In this document: positions 1 through 5,640 of the stretch, one piece after another
How positions within the stretch are numbered: the stretch's first letter is position 1
Layout of the letters: the number at the start of each line of letters is the position of its first letter
DNA from: an uncultured Roseburia sp.
GTDB lineage: Bacteria > Bacillota > Clostridia > Lachnospirales > Lachnospiraceae
Direction: 5' to 3'
Assembly (NCBI GenBank): GCA_934307185.1
Contig: CAKRCJ010000144.1
Coordinates: forward strand, 1-6,126
Length of the DNA: 6,126 bases
Notes under the pieces: model-generated
What the model was told of the DNA's origin: nothing
Database searches by the model: none
Seen by the model: only the letters and a program-made list of their open reading frames with translations
Position numbers and translations under genes: made by a program

Positions 1-675
1 ATGACAGAAGATTTAACATTGAATATGGATGCGTATCTTCCGCTGAGAGATGTTGTGTTTAACACGTTAAGAGAGGCAATTTTAAAAGGGGAATTAAAGC
101 CGGGCGAGCGTTTGATGGAATTACAGCTTGCAGCCAAGCTGGGGGTGAGCCGTACACCAATTCGTGAGGCAATCCGTATGTTAGAGCAGGAAGGACTTGC
201 AGTAACCATTCCGCGAAAGGGCGCTGAGGTTGCAAAGATGACAGAGAAGGATATGGAGGATGTTCTTCAGATCCGTGAAGCGCTAGATGAGCTTGCAGCC
301 AAGATTGCATGTGAGCAGATTTCAGAGGAACAGTTAAATGAACTGATTGCAACAATGCATGAGTTTGAAGAGTCCACCAAGACAAAGAATGTCAAAAAAA
401 TTGCAGAAGCGGATGTGAAGTTCCATGATATTATTTATCAGTCAACCGGCAATCCAAAGCTTGTGAATATGCTGAATAATTTAAGGGAACAGATGTACCG
501 TTACCGTGTGGAATATTTAAAGGATGAGAGTAACTATCCAATTCTTATGAAGGAACACAAAGATATTGTGGAAGGATTGTCGAATAAGAACAAGGATAAA
601 GTGACAGAGACGATGCATCAGCATGTGAATAATCAGGCAGTCGCTGTGAAAGCAATGATAAGGGAACAGGAATAA
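1..675 (+). CDS. GntR family transcriptional regulator, FadR-type with FCD domain
   Basis: This is a DNA-binding regulator of the GntR family. Residues about 16-79 form the winged helix-turn-helix, including AAKLGVSRTPIREAIRMLEQ (44-63) and the wing IPRKGAEV. Residues about 85-215 form an all-helical FCD effector domain. Its usual metal or ligand-binding set is visible: Asp138 and His142 in ADVKFH, His186 in EHKDI and His208 in MHQHVNN. The 224-residue length is normal for the FCD subgroup. The ATG is the first base of the window, so its ribosome binding site cannot be seen. The N-terminus aligns well with the usual short leader before the DNA-binding domain, so this start is probably right. 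A strong terminator follows, which separates it from the germination operon. The effector and target genes cannot be told from sequence. FCD regulators commonly sense small carboxylic acids, but here that is only a family-level expectation. Confidence 0.93.
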   Translation: MTEDLTLNMDAYLPLRDVVFNTLREAILKGELKPGERLMELQLAAKLGVSRTPIREAIRMLEQEGLAVTIPRKGAEVAKMTEKDMEDVLQIREALDELAAKIACEQISEEQLNELIATMHEFEESTKTKNVKKIAEADVKFHDIIYQSTGNPKLVNMLNNLREQMYRYRVEYLKDESNYPILMKEHKDIVEGLSNKNKDKVTETMHQHVNNQAVAVKAMIREQE

Positions 676-698
676 CTGCGTATAAAAATTCAAAAACC

Positions 699-728
699 GA
701 ACAGACTAGAAAAAGGATAGGCATTCTG
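699..728 (+). promoter_or_regulatory. Candidate sigma-G-like promoter for the germination operon
   Basis: GAACA at 699-703, an 18-base spacer, and CATTCTG at 722-728 resemble the sigma-G pattern known from Bacillus subtilis (GHATR, about 18 bases, CATNNTA). There is one mismatch in each informative block. Transcription would begin near 735, inside the right arm of the terminator, so the hairpin could not form in the new transcript, and the ribosome binding site at 751 would follow closely. Germination receptor operons are typically sigma-G dependent, which supports the reading. The motif is short and was matched by eye, so this is tentative. Confidence 0.33.
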
Positions 729-742
729 CCTATCCTTTTTTT
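710..742 (+). terminator. Intrinsic terminator after the GntR gene
   Basis: This is a perfect inverted repeat: the arm AAAGGATAGGCA (712-723), a 3-base loop TTC (724-726) and the arm TGCCTATCCTTT (727-738), with the T run continuing to 742. Counting the flanking A/T pairs the stem reaches 14 bp with no mismatch. It begins 35 bases after the GntR stop codon and should end that transcript. Only 22 bases separate it from the next start codon, so the gerA operon must either be read through it or start from a promoter that overlaps it. Confidence 0.92.
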
Positions 743-764
743 GTAGTAGTAAAGGAGAGACGGA

Positions 765-2270
765 ATGAAAAATCCTGAAAAAAACAATGTTTCGGTTGTA
801 CTTAGTGAAAATATTAACGCAATGGAGCAGTATTTTTCTGACTGCGCAGATATTAAGAAAAAGAAGATGACGCTTGGAAAAAATCAGGATACGAAGTGTT
901 ATCTGACTTTTATTGAAGTGTCTGTTGATATGGGAACTTCTGCATTGGGGGAAACTTTAAAATTTTTGAATGGGTTGCCAAAAGAACAGATACTTTCGAT
1001 TTTGTCAGAAAATGCCCTTGGAATTTCCGATGCTACTTATTTTGAGACAATTGAGGAGGCCGTGAGCGGACTTTTAACCGGCGAGGCAATTCTTTTTGTG
1101 GACGGATTTGACAAGGCGGTAAAAATTCCGGACGATGGTTATCCGAATATGGGAATTACGGAGGCGGACTCGGAAAAAGTAATCCGTGGTTCGAATGAGG
1201 GCTTCTGTGACTCGGTAAAACAGAATGCGGCACTTATCCGGAAACGTATCCGATCTCCAAGAGTAAAAGTGCGGGAGCTTAAGGCGGGAATACGCTCCAA
1301 TACAAATGTGTATCTTGTTTATGTGGAGGATTTGGCACATCCGAAGCTGATAAAAGAAATAGAGCAGAGATTAAGTTATTTTGAAATTGACGGTGTGTTA
1401 GACAGCGGAGTCTTAGAACAGTTGGCGGAAAAGAAATGGTATTCGCCGTTTCCGCAGTTTCAGACAACGCAGCGCCCGGATAGGGCAGCCATGGCAATAT
1501 TGGAAGGAAGAGTTATTGTAATGTCAGACAATTCCCCAATCGCGCTTATTCTGCCGACAGATTACAATTCCTTTATCCGCACAAGCGATGATTATTATAA
1601 CAGATTTGAAATTGCAACCTTTGGGAGAATGCTTCGCTATATGGCATCTTTTTTTGCAATGACACTTCCGGGATTTTATCTGGCAGTGACAAATTTCCAT
1701 ACACAGATTTTACCGACAACACTGCTTTTATCATTTGCAGAGGCGAGGCAGGGTGTTCCGTTTCCTGCCGTTGTGGAGGTGCTTATTATGGAAATCTCGT
1801 TTGAACTTTTAAGGGAAGCGGGAGTGAGGCTTCCGGGGGCAATGGGCAATACGATTGGGATTGTCGGCGGATTAATCATCGGACAGGCAGCCGTTGAAGC
1901 TAATCTTGTAAGTCCTATTGTTGTAATTGTGATATCGTTTACTGCATTGTGTTCTTTTGCAATTCCAAATGAGGAATTTGCAACGGCATTTCGGATTTTG
2001 AAGTTTTTCTTTATCGCATTGTGCGCGTGGTTAGGATATTTTGGAATGCTCTTAGGATTGCTTGCAGTGCTTACACATTTGTCACATCTTACCAGCTTTG
2101 GAATTCCTTATCTTATGCCGTTTGTAGGGGCGGATTTGAACAATTATGAGGATGAAAGGGATTTTATCTGGAGACAGCCGTTCCGGAAATTGCGGAAGCG
2201 TCCAATATATGCAAATCCAAAAGAGCGGACAAAACTTACTTTTTTTGGAAAACGGAAAGAAAGGCATTAA
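765..2270 (+). CDS. Spore germination receptor A subunit (GerA/GerAA family)
   Basis: This is the A subunit of a nutrient germinant receptor, expected in the inner membrane of the dormant spore. The 501-residue length fits the family (about 480-540). The soluble N-terminal half (about 1-280) carries family signatures: RGSNEGF (141-147), IRKRIRSPRVKVREL (158-172), and SPFPQFQTTQRPDRAA (227-242), the counterpart of the usual PFPQ..ERPD motif. The membrane half (about 286-440) includes RLPGAMGNTIGIVGG (355-369) and IIGQAAVEANLVSPIVVI (371-388), followed by hydrophobic segments at about 383-401 and 410-437. A basic cytoplasmic tail ends the protein. AAAGGAG at 751-757 sits 7 bases before the ATG and fixes the start. 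The next gene begins 3 bases after the stop. SpoVAF is a paralogue with a similar fold, but the directly following GerB-GerC gene favours a receptor A subunit. The germinant is unknown. Confidence 0.95.
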   Translation: MKNPEKNNVSVVLSENINAMEQYFSDCADIKKKKMTLGKNQDTKCYLTFIEVSVDMGTSALGETLKFLNGLPKEQILSILSENALGISDATYFETIEEAVSGLLTGEAILFVDGFDKAVKIPDDGYPNMGITEADSEKVIRGSNEGFCDSVKQNAALIRKRIRSPRVKVRELKAGIRSNTNVYLVYVEDLAHPKLIKEIEQRLSYFEIDGVLDSGVLEQLAEKKWYSPFPQFQTTQRPDRAAMAILEGRVIVMSDNSPIALILPTDYNSFIRTSDDYYNRFEIATFGRMLRYMASFFAMTLPGFYLAVTNFHTQILPTTLLLSFAEARQGVPFPAVVEVLIMEISFELLREAGVRLPGAMGNTIGIVGGLIIGQAAVEANLVSPIVVIVISFTALCSFAIPNEEFATAFRILKFFFIALCAWLGYFGMLLGLLAVLTHLSHLTSFGIPYLMPFVGADLNNYEDERDFIWRQPFRKLRKRPIYANPKERTKLTFFGKRKERH

Positions 2271-2273
2271 TCT

Positions 2274-4349
2274 ATGTTTTCGGAGAATAATAAAATTTCA
2301 GGCAGACAGGTGTTTCGGCTTTTAACATATGATTTTCTTGGAATAGGAACATTATTAATACCGACTGCGTTGGCGCAGTATGCGGGAAGAGACGGAATTT
2401 TCTGCATTGTGGCAGGAGTCGTGTCCGGGCTTATCTTTTTGAAAATATTGACAGCATTGTCAGAGGAAATGAAAGAAGGCTATGAAAACTATATTATAAA
2501 GCACTGTAAAAAATGGGGCGGTGCAATTTTCCTTTTCCTTTATTTTATTTATTTTGTGACAATGGCATCTTATGCGGCATATATTTTTTCCACGCTTGTA
2601 CTGGAGCATCTGGTGCAGAATGTAAGCTTTTATCTGGTGCTGTTTTTATTGCTGCTTCTGGCGCTTTACAGTATGGCAGGCGGAATCGAAGGGCGGGCAA
2701 GAGTTTACGAAATACTGTTCTGGTTTCTTATGATACCACTGTTTCTCATGCTTTTTGCGGCAGCAGGGGAAGTACAGGTTTCGTACTGGTCTCCGGTTTT
2801 TACAACGGATGCAGATAATGCCATAAATGGAAGTTATTATGTTTTCTTTTGCTATTCCATTGTTTCTATTGTTCTTTTTTTGCAGGAGTATGTGACAGAG
2901 GGGGAAGAAAAAGAAGTATTAAAAAAGAATGCGCTAAGAGCAGTCCTTTTTTCCGGTGCGGTTCTTCTGGTGCTATATCTGATTTTACTTGGAATGTTTG
3001 GTGCAGACGCGCTTGCATCAATGCGTTTTCCGGCGGTTACGATGATGAGCCGGATGCAGATAAGCGGTGGATTTTTGAAAAGAACCGATGCATTTATGTT
3101 TGGTATCTGGTTTTTTACGCTGTATGCACTGTTAAACAGTATGATTTTTTATGGAGGAAACATTATGCTGCATGGTTTTATGAGATGTGGTGGCAAAGTA
3201 AAACCGAATGCAAAGCTGTTATTTTATCTGACAGTTCTTGTGCTTGTATATTTTTGCGCGTCTGCCTTTTATCGGAACGGAGAATTTCTGGCACTGGTGG
3301 AGCGTCTTCTGTTAAGGATGGGAACGCCGTTTGTTGTAGGTCTGCCGGTGCTTTTATATCTTTTTTCCCGCCTGAAAAAAAGTGGGAAAGGGAAAAGTGT
3401 GGCGGCAGCGATGCTGCTTTTGGGCTGTCTTTTTTTACAGGGCTGTAATGTGGAAGAACTTGAGGATAAAAGCTTTCCGGTACTGCTTAACCTAAGGGCG
3501 GAAGGAGATTTTAAGAAGCAGTGGCTAAACCAGAAGTATGCAGGCAATAAAATTGTGGATTATAACCATTTAAAAGTCGTTCTTGTGGAAAAAGAGTTTT
3601 TAGAGGACACGGCGGCGGTGGACGGGGCGCTTGCCCTGTTAGAAAAGGAAAAAGAAGTGCCGCTTAATGCCTATGTCATTGCGACTGATAACTGCGATGC
3701 CATTATACAAAGCGGTGAGGACGCGGGGCTTGTGATGGGAAACTATCTGGAGGAGTTAATAGAAAATGCCTCCGGGGTGAAAAAAAAGGTCTATCCAACA
3801 ATAGGAATGCTTTATCAGGAGAGACAGAATCATCTGGAGACACTTTTTATTCCGTATGTGGAGTTGACAGACGAAATGCCACAGGTGACCGGGTACGAGG
3901 TATGGAAACGCGGAAGTGCCGCAGGACTTGTGGATACAAAAACTGCACTGGCATCATTTTTTACACAAAATGAGATGGAAGAGTATATGCTAGAACTTGC
4001 GCCGGAGGAGTATGTGAAATTTACCGGTATTTCCTGTCATATCCGTCAGGAGAAAAAGCTTGATAAGCAGGGGGTAAAAAAACAGTGGGTGACGGTTAAT
4101 GTATCTGCGGAGGGCGAAGCTTTAAGCAAAACAGGCTCAGACGGGAACAAAAGAAATGAGAGACTGCAGGAATATCTTAATGCAATCGCAAAAAAAGCGC
4201 AGATGCAGCAGATTGATATAACCAACAGTTATAAAATGCTCGGAGAAAATAACCGGGAATGGTATTTTAAGTACAAGGACCGGAAAGATTTGTATGAGCA
4301 GGAAATTCAGATTAACTATCTGGTAAAAATTAACTGGAAGAATGAATAA
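2274..4349 (+). CDS. Fused germination receptor: GerB permease joined to GerC lipoprotein
   Basis: This single 691-residue product combines two receptor subunits that are normally encoded separately. Residues 1-367 are a GerB-type permease of the APC superfamily. It opens with KISGRQVF (7-14) and the TM1 motif GIGTLLIP (23-30) then AGRD (37-40), and has about ten hydrophobic segments, the last near 349-365. A basic stretch KKSGKGK (368-374) and a hydrophobic stretch lead to the lipobox LQGC with Cys391. From NVEELEDKSFPVLLNL (392-407) onward the protein is GerC-like, the counterpart of the usual C-WD-REIEDL start, and it ends in a typical C-terminal domain (EWYFKYKDRKDLYEQE, 662-677). The GerC part has about 301 residues, compact next to typical GerC proteins of about 350-380. 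AAAGG (2260-2264), inside the end of gerA, lies 9 bases before the ATG, so translation is probably coupled. No separate gerC or gerD gene follows. Confidence 0.93.
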   Translation: MFSENNKISGRQVFRLLTYDFLGIGTLLIPTALAQYAGRDGIFCIVAGVVSGLIFLKILTALSEEMKEGYENYIIKHCKKWGGAIFLFLYFIYFVTMASYAAYIFSTLVLEHLVQNVSFYLVLFLLLLLALYSMAGGIEGRARVYEILFWFLMIPLFLMLFAAAGEVQVSYWSPVFTTDADNAINGSYYVFFCYSIVSIVLFLQEYVTEGEEKEVLKKNALRAVLFSGAVLLVLYLILLGMFGADALASMRFPAVTMMSRMQISGGFLKRTDAFMFGIWFFTLYALLNSMIFYGGNIMLHGFMRCGGKVKPNAKLLFYLTVLVLVYFCASAFYRNGEFLALVERLLLRMGTPFVVGLPVLLYLFSRLKKSGKGKSVAAAMLLLGCLFLQGCNVEELEDKSFPVLLNLRAEGDFKKQWLNQKYAGNKIVDYNHLKVVLVEKEFLEDTAAVDGALALLEKEKEVPLNAYVIATDNCDAIIQSGEDAGLVMGNYLEELIENASGVKKKVYPTIGMLYQERQNHLETLFIPYVELTDEMPQVTGYEVWKRGSAAGLVDTKTALASFFTQNEMEEYMLELAPEEYVKFTGISCHIRQEKKLDKQGVKKQWVTVNVSAEGEALSKTGSDGNKRNERLQEYLNAIAKKAQMQQIDITNSYKMLGENNREWYFKYKDRKDLYEQEIQINYLVKINWKNE
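3375..3446 (+). other. Internal lipoprotein signal sequence at the GerB-GerC joint
   Basis: Residues 368-391 of the fusion have the three parts of a lipoprotein signal. These are a basic n-region (KKSGKGK), a hydrophobic h-region (VAAAMLLLGCLF) and a lipobox Leu388-Gln389-Gly390-Cys391, the Cys codon being at 3444-3446. Gln at -2 is less common but is allowed by the general lipobox pattern. GerB permeases have ten membrane helices with the C-terminus in the cytoplasm, so this segment would cross outward and place Cys391 on the outer face, as lipidation requires. Whether Lgt and LspA act on it is not shown by sequence. Confidence 0.75.
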
Positions 4350-4451
4350 GATATATTTTTCCGGGAATGCTTATGTGTATGAAAATATCAGGTAATTGCG
4401 AAACTCAATTTTAGTTATCTATAAAATCATACATAGAAGGAGACCAGAAAA
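4350..4451 (+). promoter_or_regulatory. spoIIR upstream region with candidate promoter elements
   Basis: This 102-base AT-rich gap has no convincing terminator for the germination operon. Two weak promoter candidates can be seen. GCTTA at 4369-4373 matches the sigma-F -35 pattern (GYWTA) and, 17 bases on, is followed by GGTAATTGCG at 4391-4400, which keeps the GG and some other positions of the sigma-F -10. TTGCGA at 4396-4401 with TATAAA at 4420-4425 (18-base spacer) resembles a sigma-A promoter. spoIIR is sigma-F controlled in B. subtilis, so the first is favoured by biology. A strong ribosome binding site, GAAGGAG (4436-4442), ends the region. Confidence 0.35.
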
Positions 4452-5090
4452 ATGAAAAGAAAAAGCGTTTTTTATGCCGCAGTGGTTGTGGGGTTATTTG
4501 TTTTTGCAGTAACATTTGTATTATATACAAGACATGTCAGATTACAGGAGGAGATTGCAGGAAAGGTGCTCCGGTTTCATGTGCTTGCCAACAGCGACAG
4601 CGAAGAAGACCAGAATTTAAAGTTAAAGGTCAGGGATGCAGTCGGTGGTTATCTGGGACAAAAGTTACAGGGTGTGGATAATTTATCGGAATGCGAAAAA
4701 GTTGTGGATGACAATTTAGATGAAATTGTCTCAGTTGCTAGGGGAGTTGTTTTAAAAGAGGGATATCAGTATCCGGTGACTGCAAATCTGGAGGATACTT
4801 CCTTTCCGGTAAAAACATATGGTGCTTATACCTTTCCGGCAGGCGATTATGAGGCACTCCGGGTTGTGATTGGTACGGGGGAAGGACATAACTGGTGGTG
4901 CGTTTTGTATCCAAATATGTGCTTTTCCGGCAGCATGTATGAGGTGACAGGCGAAGAAGCAGAACAAAAGCTGAGGGAGGTTCTTGAGGAAGAAGAATAC
5001 GAACAGATATTAAAAGAGGGAAATTATAAAATTCAGTTTAAATATCTTCCCTTTTTGAATTTACTTGCCAATTCAGAAAAAACAAGTTAA
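4452..5090 (+). CDS. spoIIR: Stage II sporulation protein R
   Basis: SpoIIR is made in the forespore and exported to the space between forespore and mother cell. There it activates the SpoIIGA protease to process pro-sigma-E, linking mother-cell gene expression to forespore progress. This 212-residue protein has an N-terminal signal or anchor helix after MKRK (hydrophobic residues about 6-25). It then carries the family's conserved blocks: RFHVLANSDS (41-50), LKLKVRDAV (56-64), FPVKTYG (118-124), TFPAGDYEALRVVIG (127-141) and NWWCVLYPNMCF (147-158). It ends in a charged helix and KIQFKYLPFL (193-202). GAAGGAG at 4436-4442 lies 9 bases before the ATG. It follows the germination operon by 102 bases on the same strand, so some read-through is possible. 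The gene appears intact, and the family assignment is firm because of the many exact motifs. Confidence 0.97.
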   Translation: MKRKSVFYAAVVVGLFVFAVTFVLYTRHVRLQEEIAGKVLRFHVLANSDSEEDQNLKLKVRDAVGGYLGQKLQGVDNLSECEKVVDDNLDEIVSVARGVVLKEGYQYPVTANLEDTSFPVKTYGAYTFPAGDYEALRVVIGTGEGHNWWCVLYPNMCFSGSMYEVTGEEAEQKLREVLEEEEYEQILKEGNYKIQFKYLPFLNLLANSEKTS

Positions 5091-5098
5091 TATATGAT
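5065..5098 (+). promoter_or_regulatory. Possible sigma-A-like promoter for the DUF1934 gene
   Basis: TTGCCA at 5065-5070, near the end of spoIIR, is one base off the -35 consensus. TAATAT at 5088-5093 follows after 17 bases and matches four of six -10 positions. TATGAT at 5093-5098 is a better -10, but it sits 22 bases away, which is too far. An independent vegetative promoter would make sense if the DUF1934 gene is not sporulation-specific, but co-transcription with spoIIR across the 56-base gap is equally possible. Confidence 0.25.
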
Positions 5099-5146
5099 AC
5101 GCAGTGACAGCAGTTAGTTTAACCACGAAAGAAAGGAACTGATAAA

Positions 5147-5590
5147 ATGACAAAAGATGTACTTGTGAAAATCAGTGGACTTCAGTTTATAGACGAAAAA
5201 GATAATGAGCAGTTAGAGCTTATCACGACTGGTAATTATTATAAAAAAAATGGAAAACATTATATTTTATATGATGAGGTCATGGAAGGCTTTGACGGTG
5301 TGACAAAGAGTGTGATTAAGGTCAATGACGATTTTTTGGATGTAACCAAAAAGGGGATTACGAACGTACATATGATGTTTGAGAAAAACAAAAAAAATCT
5401 TTCTTATTACAACACCCCTTTTGGAAATCTGTTAGTTGGAATTGATGCAACAGAGGTGACGGTCAAGGAGACAGAAAATAATATTGATATTAAAGTGGAT
5501 TATAAATTAGAAGTCAATTATGAACATCTGGCAGAGTGTACCATTACAATGAATATTATGTCCAAGGATACAAAAGATTTCAGAATTTAG
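5147..5590 (+). CDS. DUF1934 (YwiB-like) small beta-barrel protein
   Basis: This is a 147-residue soluble protein without signal peptide or membrane segment. It alternates short beta-strand-like stretches, as expected for the calycin-like barrel of the DUF1934/YwiB family. Visible family features are the N-terminal VLVKISGLQ (6-14), the central LELITTGNYYKKNGKHYILY (23-42) leading to DE, the strand pair around SVIKVNDD, a TPFG turn (about residue 90) and the C-terminal pattern DIKVDYKLEVN followed by ECTITMNI. AAAGGAAC at 5132-5139 precedes the ATG by 7 bases. The function of the family is not established. In B. subtilis ywiB lies beside argS, but no argS follows here: the gene ends at a terminator facing a convergent gene. 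Low base complexity and several A runs are seen but no frameshift. The assignment rests on recognising the sequence pattern rather than on catalytic residues. Confidence 0.85.
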   Translation: MTKDVLVKISGLQFIDEKDNEQLELITTGNYYKKNGKHYILYDEVMEGFDGVTKSVIKVNDDFLDVTKKGITNVHMMFEKNKKNLSYYNTPFGNLLVGIDATEVTVKETENNIDIKVDYKLEVNYEHLAECTITMNIMSKDTKDFRI

Positions 5591-5599
5591 CACAAAATA

Positions 5600-5639
5600 A
5601 AAAAACTGGAAACAGGCAATTGCCGGCTTCCAGTTTTTT
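5600..5639. terminator. Bidirectional terminator between convergent genes
   Basis: The arms CTGGAA (5606-5611) and TTCCAG (5628-5633) pair perfectly. They are extended inward past two mismatches around one C-G pair by GGC/GCC (5615-5617 with 5622-5624), closing a small AATT loop. An A run (5599-5605) and a T run (5634-5639) flank the stem, so a U-tract follows the hairpin in either direction. It begins 10 bases after the DUF1934 stop and lies 1 base from the stop codon of the minus-strand gene, so it can serve both transcripts. Confidence 0.88.
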
Positions 5640-5640
5640 G

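Noticed and set aside
59..385. Minus-strand open frame opposite the GntR gene
   Set aside because: Its composition (Leu/Pro/His-rich) is that of an antisense shadow, and it has no recognisable domain.
1..675. Naming the first gene fadR, or assigning it as a regulator of the germination operon
   Set aside because: FCD-type GntR proteins are numerous with diverse ligands, and a strong terminator separates it from gerA. No operator repeat was found near 765.
3375..3436. A7 (3375-3381) and T7 (3430-3436) runs as programmed frameshift or phase-variation sites that would separate GerB from GerC
   Set aside because: The runs are short for slippage in an AT-rich genome, do not fit a standard slippery heptamer in frame, and the shifted frame goes on to 3448 without making a sensible end.
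2513..3448. Open frames on the plus strand inside the GerB-GerC gene (2513-2818 and 2849-3448)
   Set aside because: They lie wholly within a well-supported gene in another frame, have Cys/aromatic-rich unnatural composition, and lack ribosome binding sites.
3780..3787. A8 run inside the GerC half
   Set aside because: It encodes Lys-Lys-Lys in a normal reading frame. There is no sign of frame disruption or a regulatory role.
4394..4410. AATTG/CAATT inverted repeat as terminator of the germination operon
   Set aside because: The stem is only 5 bp, AT-rich, with a 7-base loop and no proper T run after it.
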